NCBI GenBank assembly: GCA_017577925.1
Contig: PKQU01000075.1
Coordinates: 1-9,220, forward strand
Origin: Bacillota bacterium
GTDB taxonomy: Bacteria; Bacillota; Bacilli; Calditerricolales; Calditerricolaceae
Length of the DNA: 9,220 nucleotides
Direction: 5' to 3'
In this document: piece by piece, positions 1 through 5,655 of the stretch
Position numbering within the stretch: the stretch's first letter is position 1
Layout: each line of letters opens with the position of its first letter
Translations under genes and position numbers: made by a program
Notes under the pieces: generated by a model
The model's input: the letters and a program-made list of their open reading frames with translations, nothing else
Told to the model about the DNA's origin: nothing
Database searches by the model: none

Positions 1-2
1 TG

Positions 3-1706
3 GGATGGATTCAGGTATGGGCGCAGCGCAGTTTTTCCGAGCGCGGGGTTGACCTGGTGGAGGCATCGGTGCGCCAGCGCGAGCGGGTATTGGTGCTTGA
101 TACCGGACGTGGCCCCATCGTCGATCGCCAGGGGCGGCCGCTCACCGGGCGCACAGTGCGGGCGCTGGCCTACTTGCCCGTGGCGCGGCGTGCGCTGCCC
201 GACGACGCGGCCGTGCGGCGCCTGGCGGCCATTCTCAGTGCCGATCCCGAACGGCTGGCGCGCTGGTTTCGCGAGGCGAAGGGCCCCGTTTTCTGGCGCG
301 ACGCGCGCGGCCGCCTGGTGGCCCTAACGGCCCGGCAGGAGCGCGCCGTGGAAGCTTTCGGCCTCCCCGGCTTGCGCGTCTTTTCCGTAGCCGAGCGCTA
401 CCCGGAAGGCGGTGTGGCCCGCCATGTGCTCGGCTTTCTGAGCCAAAGCCCTGACCTGGTGCGCCGCCTGTACGAGGCGCGGGAGCGCGAGGATGGACCG
501 CAGCCCCCGATGGTCGGCGCGGCGGGGTTGGAGCGGGCCTTTGACCCCTTTCTCCAGGGAGTGGGCCCCACGACGATTGCGTATTTCACTGATGCCCGCG
601 GGAACGTGTTGTCCGGTCTGGGTCTCCGCGTCCGCGTGCCGGACAACCCCTTCTACCCGCTGGAACTGGTGACCACCCTGGATCTTCCGCTGCAGCGGGC
701 TCTGGAACGCATCGCCGATCGCTTCCCCCTGCGCGACGGGGCGATCGTCGTCCTCGACGCCAAAACGGCCGAGGTGCGGGCCATGGTGAGCCGGCCGACC
801 TTTGACCCGCGCGATCCCTACGCCGCGGGGGACGCGTGGCGCAACCGCGCCCTGATGCGCACGCCGCCGGGATCGGTGTTCAAGATCGTCGTTGCTGCCG
901 CCGCGCTCGAGGAGGGCGTGACGACGGAGGAGGAGCGCTTTTTCTGTCCCGGCGAGCTGGGCAAGTATGGGTTTTCCTGCTGGAAGCCGGGTGGCCATGG
1001 TCACCTCACCATGGCCGAAGGGTTTGCCCAGTCGTGCAACATCGTCTTTGCTGAGCTGGCCAAGCGCCTGGGCGGCAAGCGGATGGAGCGGTACGCGCGG
1101 GCCCTCGGCGTCGTCGGTACCGTGGGCTGGGCGGAGGCGCCCTTTTTCCGCTTCCCGCGCTTGGCCCAGTTTCCCGAAGAGGAAGCGGGCCAGGTGTATG
1201 CCCGTCCGGAGGATTCGGCGGATGAGGGGGTGCTCGTTCAGACGGCCATCGGCCAGCGCGATGTGCGCCTGACGCCCCTGTCAGCGGCGAATCTGGTGGT
1301 CACGCTCCTCAATGGGGGTACACCCGCCGCGGTGCGGGTGGCGACGGAACTGCGCTACCAAACCGGCACGTCCTTCGCCGCGTTCGCCAAGCAGCGACTC
1401 CCCGAAGCGCCGGGCATTTCGCCGTATACAGCCTACCGGCTGCGCAAGCTCATGCGCGGGGTGGTCGAAGAGGGGACGGGCAAGGCGCTGGCCGCTCATC
1501 CGTGGAAACTGGCCGGAAAAAGCGGAACGGCCCAAGCCGTCCTGGGCCAACGCCGGGTGAATCACCACTGGTTTGTGGGATTTGGTTCTGTGCAGGAGCC
1601 GCGTTACGCGGTGGCCGTGCTGGTGCGCGGCCAGCCCCTGGAAGGCGAAAACCAGGCGACGCGCCTGTTTGGCGAGGTGATGGAGGTACTGGCGGCAAAA
1701 AAATAA
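3..1706 (+). CDS. Class B penicillin-binding protein (transpeptidase), 5'-truncated by window edge
   Basis: This is a D,D-transpeptidase that cross-links peptidoglycan stem peptides on the outer face of the membrane. The frame is open from the first bases of the window, so the true start and the expected N-terminal membrane anchor lie upstream. A GTG at 57 is internal, because the residues before it (QRSFSERGVDLVEASVRQRE) look like normal PBP sequence just after an anchor. Numbering from that GTG, all three active-site motifs are present: SVFK with nucleophile S273 (after TPPG), SCN at 326-328, and KSGTAQ at 488-493. An N-terminal dimerisation-like segment (DTGRGPIVDRQGRPLTG) precedes the catalytic domain. 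There is no PASTA domain at the C-terminus, which argues against SpoVD. The protein most resembles the PbpI/YrrR group of Bacillales, but that subgroup assignment is inference. About 567 residues are visible. Confidence 0.92.
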   Translation, partial: GWIQVWAQRSFSERGVDLVEASVRQRERVLVLDTGRGPIVDRQGRPLTGRTVRALAYLPVARRALPDDAAVRRLAAILSADPERLARWFREAKGPVFWRDARGRLVALTARQERAVEAFGLPGLRVFSVAERYPEGGVARHVLGFLSQSPDLVRRLYEAREREDGPQPPMVGAAGLERAFDPFLQGVGPTTIAYFTDARGNVLSGLGLRVRVPDNPFYPLELVTTLDLPLQRALERIADRFPLRDGAIVVLDAKTAEVRAMVSRPTFDPRDPYAAGDAWRNRALMRTPPGSVFKIVVAAAALEEGVTTEEERFFCPGELGKYGFSCWKPGGHGHLTMAEGFAQSCNIVFAELAKRLGGKRMERYARALGVVGTVGWAEAPFFRFPRLAQFPEEEAGQVYARPEDSADEGVLVQTAIGQRDVRLTPLSAANLVVTLLNGGTPAAVRVATELRYQTGTSFAAFAKQRLPEAPGISPYTAYRLRKLMRGVVEEGTGKALAAHPWKLAGKSGTAQAVLGQRRVNHHWFVGFGSVQEPRYAVAVLVRGQPLEGENQATRLFGEVMEVLAAKK

Positions 1707-1717
1707 CCGCCCGGGCC

Positions 1718-1751
1718 CCTGCGGCATACCCTAACACGGGACTTCCGCAGG
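1718..1751 (+). repeat. Intergenic hairpin upstream of the small membrane protein gene
   Basis: CCTGCGG (1718-1724) and CCGCAGG (1745-1751) form perfect 7-bp arms. Inside them, CCC (1729-1731) and GGG (1738-1740) could add a short inner stem separated by a small internal loop. The structure ends two bases before the GGGAGGG ribosome binding site of the next gene. No T-run follows, so a classical terminator is unlikely. It could be a processing or attenuation element between the PBP gene and the small gene, or it could be chance in GC-rich DNA. Confidence 0.4.
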
Positions 1752-1766
1752 CCGGGAGGGGTGTCC

Positions 1767-1976
1767 GTGATCTTTGAAGAGCTGCTCTTTTTGGGCCCGT
1801 TTCTGGCGGTGTTTTTGGGATTCATCCTGCTTGTGCTGCCGGCGATGTGGAAGGAGCTTTTCCGGACGACGGGATGCCTGTTTGCCCTCTTTGCGACCAT
1901 AATTATCGGCGCGCTGCTCGTGGCCCTCGCGTTTGCGGTGTGGGTGTACCTGTTTGTCTATTTTGATGTCGTCTAG
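1767..1976 (+). CDS. Small two-helix membrane protein, unknown function
   Basis: I do not recognise this protein. The product is about 69 residues and almost entirely hydrophobic. Two membrane helices are evident, one in the segment LFLGPFLAVFLGFILLVLPAMW and one in FALFATIIIGALLVALAFAVWVYLFVYF. A short charged/polar linker (KELFRTTG) separates them, and acidic residues sit at both ends. I prefer the GTG at 1767, because GGGAGGGG (1754-1761) lies 5 bases before it. The GTG at 1761 in the same frame overlaps that site and is an unlikely start. The gene follows the PBP gene on the same strand by about 60 bases and stops 9 bases short of the convergent CNNM gene. Its hydrophobic design and good ribosome binding site suggest a real gene, but there is no homology evidence here. 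Confidence 0.6.
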   Translation: MIFEELLFLGPFLAVFLGFILLVLPAMWKELFRTTGCLFALFATIIIGALLVALAFAVWVYLFVYFDVV

Positions 1977-1985
1977 ACGGCAGGC

Positions 1986-3350
1986 TTACCGCTGTTCCAC
2001 CGGGGCTTTCACGGCGGCGTCGGCTGCGTTGGAGTCGGTCGCCTCCGGCAGGCGCCTGATGTTCAAGCGGGAGATGCGCAGGCGATCCATCTCTGCCACC
2101 TCAAACAGCACGTTGTCGTACACCACCGTCTTCCCGACTTCCGGCGCCCCTTCCAGACGGGTATACACCCATCCGCCGATGGAATCCACTTCCTCGTTCT
2201 CGATGTCCAGCGAAAGCAGCTCGTTTACCGTCTCGATCAGCACGCGTCCGTCGACGGAATACACGTCGCCTTTCTTTTCCCACAAGGGCCGTTCGTTGTC
2301 AAACTCATCCTGAATGTCGCCCACGATTTCCTCGAGGATGTCCTCGAGGGTGAGCAGCCCCGCCGTCCCACCGTATTCGTCGACGACAATGGCCATGTGC
2401 ACCCGCTTTTTCTGCATCAGCCGGAGCACTTGGCTGAGTTCCATCGACTCCGGAACGGTCAGGATCGGGCGGATCAGCGGCTTTAGGCTCTTCTCGCTGC
2501 CCGGTTTCAGGGCTTCGGCATACAAGTCCGAAACATGGACAAAGCCGATGATGTTGTCCTTGTCCTCTTCGGCCACCGGGTAACGGGTATGGCGCGTTTC
2601 GCGGGCGATGCTGAGGTTTTCCTCAAAGGAATCCTCCAGGTACAAGACAACCATCTTGGTCCGCGGCACCATCACCTCGCGGGCCAAGCGTTCGGAAAAT
2701 TCGAAGACGTTGTCGACGAGCACGCGTTCCGTCTGATCGATGAGTCCGCGCTGATGGCTCTGCTTGACGAGGATGCGGATCTCCTCTTCCGTGTGGGCCT
2801 GCTGGAGCTCGTCGACCGGTTCAATGCCGATGCGCCGCAAAAAGGCGTTCGCCGTCCCGTTCAAGAACCAGATTGCCGGATACATCACCTTGTAGAAGAG
2901 CATGAGCGGCGGAGACAGCCACAGCGTGGCGGGTTCCGCCTTGCGGATGGCAATCGACTTGGGCGCCAGCTCGCCGAGCACGATGTGCAGGAACGTGATG
3001 AAGGAGAACGCGATGACGAACGAGATGGAGTGCACGGCCATCGACGGGACGCCAAGCGGCTCGAGAACGGGCTCGATCATGCGTGCGATGGCCGGCTCAC
3101 CTACCCACCCCAAGCCCAGGGAGGCCAGCGTAATGCCCAGCTGGCAAGCGGAGAGGTAGGCGTCGAGGTGATTCGTGACGTGCTGGGCGTAGCGCGCCTT
3201 GCGGTTTCCTTCATTGGCCAGCTGGAGGAGGCGCGACTGGCGCACCTTGACGATGGCGAACTCGGCGGCAACAAAGAACCCGTTCAAGAGCACCAGCAGG
3301 AACACCACAAGAAGGTTGAACAGGACGGTAAGGAAACTCGGACTTTCCAA
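1986..3350 (-). CDS. CNNM/CorC-family (DUF21-CBS-CorC_HlyC) membrane protein
   Basis: This belongs to the hemolysin C/CorC-like membrane protein family (B. subtilis YhdP/YrkA/YugS type). Members are linked to Mg2+/Co2+ efflux or resistance and often carry an uninformative 'hemolysin' label. Numbering from the TTG at 3350 (454 aa), a CNNM/DUF21 transmembrane domain covers about residues 5-180, with the family signatures ACQLGITLASLGLGWVGEPA and GELAPKS (126-132). A cytoplasmic CBS pair follows (about 228-345), with EVMVPRTK and HMAIVVDEYGGTAGLLTLED. A C-terminal CorC_HlyC domain then covers about 365-435. I chose TTG at 3350 because GGGGAAGGG lies 10 bases upstream and the first helix starts just after it. 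An in-frame TTG at 3404 would add 18 residues without family character and has no good ribosome binding site. It is the last gene of the probable merR-yugP-CNNM unit. Confidence 0.92.
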   Translation of the reverse strand: MESPSFLTVLFNLLVVFLLVLLNGFFVAAEFAIVKVRQSRLLQLANEGNRKARYAQHVTNHLDAYLSACQLGITLASLGLGWVGEPAIARMIEPVLEPLGVPSMAVHSISFVIAFSFITFLHIVLGELAPKSIAIRKAEPATLWLSPPLMLFYKVMYPAIWFLNGTANAFLRRIGIEPVDELQQAHTEEEIRILVKQSHQRGLIDQTERVLVDNVFEFSERLAREVMVPRTKMVVLYLEDSFEENLSIARETRHTRYPVAEEDKDNIIGFVHVSDLYAEALKPGSEKSLKPLIRPILTVPESMELSQVLRLMQKKRVHMAIVVDEYGGTAGLLTLEDILEEIVGDIQDEFDNERPLWEKKGDVYSVDGRVLIETVNELLSLDIENEEVDSIGGWVYTRLEGAPEVGKTVVYDNVLFEVAEMDRLRISRLNIRRLPEATDSNAADAAVKAPVEQR

Positions 3351-3360
3351 GGTGTTAACG

Positions 3361-3386
3361 CCCTTCCCCGGAACAAGGGGGAAGGG
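3361..3386 (-). promoter_or_regulatory. Hairpin containing the ribosome binding site of the CNNM gene
   Basis: CCCTTCCCC (3361-3369) and GGGGAAGGG (3378-3386) are perfect 9-bp complements around an 8-base loop. Read on the minus strand, the 3' arm is GGGGAAGGG, which is the best ribosome binding site for the TTG start at 3350. The mRNA could therefore hide its own ribosome binding site. No T-run follows in either direction, so it is not a standard terminator. The structure is seen directly; the regulatory role is inference. Confidence 0.5.
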
Positions 3387-3472
3387 CACACCCCCCTTTC
3401 CCAAACGTTCCGGTTGCCGTGCAGGCGAATGGAGTTCGGGTTATTCCACCCGATATTCTCGTCGTTCTTCCA

Positions 3473-4159
3473 TTATTCTTCACGGTTGACCTGGGTAAAG
3501 ATCATGACATACTTCACCAATTCCAGCACAGCAACCAGGGTTGCGGCCACATACGTGAGGGCCGCCGCACTGAGCACCTTGTCAACACCCTTTTCTTCAC
3601 CGCGGGCAATAAATCCTTCTTGCAGCATCAGCTTTTTCGCGCGGCTGCTGGCGTTGAACTCCACGGGAAGGGTGACAAGCTGGAAGGCCACGGCCGCGGA
3701 GAAGAGCACGATGCCCAGGCCGATCAGGTTGGCCCATTGCAGCAGAAAACCGCCCAACAGGAACAGCGGGGCCAGCGACGCACTGAAGTTGACCACCGGG
3801 AACATGCGGTGGCGCAGCACCAACATTGGGTAGCGAACCTTGTGCTGGATGGCATGCCCCACCTCATGGCAGGCAACCGACAGCGCGGCAATGCTCCGCC
3901 CGTAATACACGTCCTCCGACAGGCGCACAACGCGGTGGATGGGATCGTAATGGTCGGTCAGGTGACCGGGCACCGGTTCCACGGGCACGTTGTAGAGACC
4001 GTTGCGGTCCAGCAGGATGCGTGCCGCCTCGGCCCCGGTCAGGCCCGATGCGGCCGGAACACTGTGCCAGCGGCGGAAGTTGCCCTGCACGCGAAACTGC
4101 GCCCACAGCGAAAGGCCAAAGGCGGCAAAAATCAGGATATCCATAGGATGGAAGAACAT
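3473..4159 (-). CDS. yugP: YugP-type membrane-bound zinc metallopeptidase
   Basis: This is a membrane-embedded neutral zinc metallopeptidase of the YugP family (Zn_peptidase_2 type), with an unknown physiological substrate. The 228-residue protein has the zinc motif HEVGH (H98, E99, H102), in the context SVACHEVGHAIQH. A downstream acidic residue in LPVEFNASSRA (E167) is the likely third ligand by family pattern. Membrane helices are visible at about residues 6-21, 118-140, 145-165 and 197-222. Length and motif order match the family with no sign of truncation. The ATG at 4159 has GGAGGG 8 bases upstream. The next in-frame ATG (4144) has none, so the longer start is preferred. It lies 66 bases downstream of the merR gene and upstream of the CNNM gene on the same strand, with no terminator visible between them, which suggests co-transcription. 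Confidence 0.93.
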   Translation of the reverse strand: MFFHPMDILIFAAFGLSLWAQFRVQGNFRRWHSVPAASGLTGAEAARILLDRNGLYNVPVEPVPGHLTDHYDPIHRVVRLSEDVYYGRSIAALSVACHEVGHAIQHKVRYPMLVLRHRMFPVVNFSASLAPLFLLGGFLLQWANLIGLGIVLFSAAVAFQLVTLPVEFNASSRAKKLMLQEGFIARGEEKGVDKVLSAAALTYVAATLVAVLELVKYVMIFTQVNREE

Positions 4160-4225
4160 CGAGTTCGCCCTCCATCTACCAAATGTTTTTGTGTTCCCCT
4201 GTTGTCGACTCCGGAAGCCGCAGCT

Positions 4226-4677
4226 CTACACCGGCGGCGGGGAGTTGCTCAAGAGCACGAGCATGCCTTGAAGCGTGGACATGGCCCGCGCGGCAAACTG
4301 TTTGGCCGCGTGACCGTGATCCTGGCTTTGCAGATGGGAGAGGGCCGGTGTGAGTTTGGCCAGCTCCTTTTTGGCTTGCTCCAGGGAGGCCAACACCTCT
4401 TCCATTCGCTGGGCCAGGTTGCGGAGGTTGCCCTCCTGCAGCAGGTGATCCATTTCATTCAGCCACTCGCGGATTTCTTCCAGCGTGTACTTTTCCGCCT
4501 TGAGTCGCTCAATCCACCGCAGGCGGATCAGGGCGTCGTCCCCGTAATAGCGGTAGTTCGACGGGCTTCGCCGGACGGGGCTCAAGAGACCGATCTGGGT
4601 GTAGTAGTCGATGGTGCGCACGCTGAGCCCCGATTGGCGGGCCAGCTCGCCGATGCGGTAGAGTCTCCGTTCCCCAT
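4226..4677 (-). CDS. MerR-family transcriptional regulator with an apparent start-proximal frameshift
   Basis: This is a MerR-type DNA-binding regulator. The winged helix-turn-helix is clear: LYRIGELARQSGLSVRTIDYY, then TQIGLLSP and NYRYYGDDALIRLRWIERLKAEKYTLEEI, followed by a dimerising coiled coil and a short C-terminus with DHGHAAK. There are no cysteines, so a thiol metal-sensing type is unlikely. The uninterrupted frame reaches back only to a GTG at 4621, which would delete half of the helix-turn-helix. The upstream ATG at 4677 has an ideal ribosome binding site (GGAGGTG at 4684-4690, 6 bases away) but is one base out of frame with the domain. One extra G in the GGGG run at 4672-4675 would restore MGERRLYRIGEL and a 150-residue product. 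No ATG, GTG or TTG lies in the domain frame between an upstream TGA and 4621. A sequencing error, a recent mutation or slippage would all fit. It is divergent from sigK and first in a unit with yugP and CNNM. Confidence 0.82.
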
Positions 4678-4683
4678 GGGTTT

Positions 4684-4690
4684 CACCTCC
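4684..4690 (-). promoter_or_regulatory. Strong ribosome binding site that places the merR start at 4677
   Basis: On the minus strand GGAGGTG is followed by AAACCC and then ATG at 4677. This is a near-perfect match to the Bacillus anti-Shine-Dalgarno sequence at good spacing. It is much better than anything upstream of the GTG at 4621, and is the main reason to believe translation starts at 4677 despite the frame conflict. Confidence 0.8.
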
Positions 4691-4713
4691 CGCTTTGAGC
4701 GGTCTTCCCTTTC

Positions 4714-4743
4714 AGTATACCCTCACCCAAACCATACAGTCAA
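4714..4743 (-). promoter_or_regulatory. Sigma-A-like promoter of the merR-yugP-CNNM unit
   Basis: Read on the minus strand, TTGACT (4743-4738) and TATACT (4719-4714) are separated by 18 bases. Each matches the vegetative consensus at five of six positions. The spacer is slightly longer than the usual 17, as is common for promoters acted on by MerR proteins, though classic ones have 19-20. The predicted transcript would start about 30 bases upstream of the merR ATG. The -35 box lies inside the dyad at 4733-4751. Confidence 0.65.
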
Positions 4744-4751
4744 ACTGTATG
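4733..4751. promoter_or_regulatory. Perfect dyad, probable operator of the MerR-type regulator
   Basis: CATACAGT, a 3-base CAA spacer and ACTGTATG form a perfect 8-bp inverted repeat in the divergent region. It covers the -35 element of the merR promoter and lies just upstream of the sigK control region. MerR-family dimers bind dyads of about this size, usually located between -35 and -10. Here the overlap with -35 suggests autorepression, with a possible effect on sigK. Each arm also resembles the sigma-E -10 sequence CATACA-T, so an alternative promoter role cannot be excluded. Confidence 0.6.
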
Positions 4752-4755
4752 CTGT

Positions 4756-4772
4756 AGGACAGACACGGACAG
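4756..4772 (+). promoter_or_regulatory. Tandem SpoIIID-like boxes upstream of sigK
   Basis: GGACAG occurs at 4757-4762 and again at 4767-4772, exactly one helical turn apart. The first copy, AGGACAGAC, fits the core of the published B. subtilis SpoIIID consensus (RRRACARNY). The second, GGACAGAT, fits it except for the first purine. In B. subtilis SpoIIID is known to activate sigK transcription in the mother cell, so the location is sensible. This is a consensus match by eye only. Confidence 0.5.
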
Positions 4773-4783
4773 ATGCCCAGCCA

Positions 4784-4792
4784 CATAAAGTA
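4784..4792 (+). promoter_or_regulatory. Mother-cell-type -10 element of the sigK promoter
   Basis: CATAAAGTA matches the sigma-K -10 pattern CATA-NNN-TA fully and the sigma-E -10 (CATACA-T) at all but one defined position. An AC at 4765-4766, 17 bases upstream, could serve as the minimal sigma-K -35. No good sigma-E -35 was found at normal spacing. A start near 4798 would give a leader of roughly 28 bases before the sigK GTG. B. subtilis sigK is transcribed by both sigma-E and sigma-K, which fits an ambiguous -10. Confidence 0.5.
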
Positions 4793-4825
4793 GCACCATC
4801 CGTCGCACCGGGGAGGTGGCTGGGT

Positions 4826-5557
4826 GTGTTCGGTCTGTTTGGCGGGTTGGTTTTGCTCTTGAAAGATCTGTTGTTCTTTGTGTCGTACATCAAGAACAAT
4901 GCCTTTCCTCAACCCCTGAGCGAGGAAGAAGAGGCCCTGTACTTGCGCCGGATGGCCGAAGGGGACCGGGAGGCGCGCAACAAGCTAATCGAGCACAACC
5001 TGCGCCTGGTAGCCCATATCGTAAAGAAGTTTGAAAACACGGGTGAGGAGACCGAGGACCTGATTTCCATCGGCACAATCGGGTTGATAAAGGGAATTGA
5101 AAGTTATCAGATGGACAAGGGAACAAAATTGGCCACATATGCGGCTCGCTGTATCGAAAATGAAATCCTCATGTATCTCCGTTCCCTAAAAAAGACGCGT
5201 CGGGAAGTCTCGTTGCACGACCCCATCGGCCAGGACAAGGAGGGCAACGAGATCACCCTGGCGGACATTCTCGGCACCGAGATGGACGAAGTCGTCGACG
5301 CGGTGCAGTTCGAGATGGAGAAGGACCAGATTTATGCGCACCTCGATTCCCTCGACCCCCGGGAGCGCGAGGTGATTCTTCACCGCTTCGGACTGGTGCG
5401 CGAGGAAGAGAAGACGCAGCGGGAGATCGCCAAGGAACTGGGCATTTCCCGTTCCTATGTGTCGCGCATTGAAAAGCGGGCGCTCATGAAATTGTATCAG
5501 GCCCTGTACAAACAGGGGCGCAACAAGCGGAAAGAGACGGAAGCGGAACGGGAATGA
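4826..5557 (+). CDS. sigK: RNA polymerase sporulation sigma factor sigma-K, pro-protein
   Basis: This is the late mother-cell sigma factor that directs coat and cortex gene expression during sporulation. The product is 243 residues, close to the 241 of B. subtilis. The first 20 residues are a hydrophobic pro-sequence ending FFVS, followed by YIKNNAFPQPL. By comparison with B. subtilis, the intramembrane protease SpoIVFB would cut between S20 and Y21. Region 2 spans about residues 50-120 and includes HNLRLVAHIVKKFENTG and GTKLATYAARCIENEILMYLR. Region 4 (about 175-225) contains the helix-turn-helix TQREIAKELGISRSYVSRIE. The GTG at 4826 is chosen because GGGGAGGTGG (4810-4819) sits just upstream and the pro-sequence length then matches exactly. 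The gene is continuous, without the skin-type element that splits it in some Bacilli. Its upstream region carries SpoIIID-like and sigma-E/K-like sites. Confidence 0.97.
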   Translation: MFGLFGGLVLLLKDLLFFVSYIKNNAFPQPLSEEEEALYLRRMAEGDREARNKLIEHNLRLVAHIVKKFENTGEETEDLISIGTIGLIKGIESYQMDKGTKLATYAARCIENEILMYLRSLKKTRREVSLHDPIGQDKEGNEITLADILGTEMDEVVDAVQFEMEKDQIYAHLDSLDPREREVILHRFGLVREEEKTQREIAKELGISRSYVSRIEKRALMKLYQALYKQGRNKRKETEAERE

Positions 5558-5600
5558 GGGGATTTTCCAATCGAGTCTGCACGGAAATGGGGAAGTATGA

Positions 5601-5606
5601 TATAGT
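5601..5606 (+). promoter_or_regulatory. Possible -10 box of the yqeG operon
   Basis: In the AT-richer gap after sigK, TATAGT (5601-5606) and an overlapping-phase TATGAT (5596-5601) resemble sigma-A -10 boxes. The best -35 at 17-base spacing (TGCACG at 5578) matches only three positions. No terminator is visible after sigK, so some expression by read-through is also possible. Confidence 0.27.
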
Positions 5607-5655
5607 AGTGGCCGTAACGAATCGTTCGGGGAATTTTTCCGGTTGAGGTGAGCGG

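Noticed and set aside
2331..2350. Two copies of CCTCGAGG in the CNNM gene
   Set aside because: They encode the conserved LEDILEEI segment of the CBS region, and the repeat follows from codon choice.
3436..3453. TCGGGT/ACCCGA inverted repeat between the YugP and CNNM genes as a terminator
   Set aside because: The stem is only 6 bp and no T-run follows on either strand. It is too weak to call.
3441..3473. Ten-codon frame (MEERREYRVE) on the minus strand starting at TAATG on the YugP stop
   Set aside because: It is too short to separate from chance, and it has no own ribosome binding site or recognisable product.
2535..3833. Long plus-strand open frame (432 codons) opposite the CNNM and YugP genes
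   Set aside because: The translation is low-complexity, rich in H/Q/R/E and resembles no family. The opposite strand encodes two clear membrane proteins. It is a shadow frame of GC-rich coding DNA.
3419..4825. Extension of the sigK frame far upstream, giving a 712-residue protein
   Set aside because: The extra part is antisense to YugP and the MerR gene. The GTG at 4826 with its ribosome binding site reproduces the known pro-sigma-K length and cleavage position.
5617..5639. Short inverted repeats (AACGA-A-TCGTT and GGAA-TTT-TTCC) upstream of yqeG as a riboswitch or terminator
   Set aside because: The arms are 4-5 bp with loops of 1-3 bases, there is no consistent larger fold by eye, and the leader is too short for a known riboswitch.
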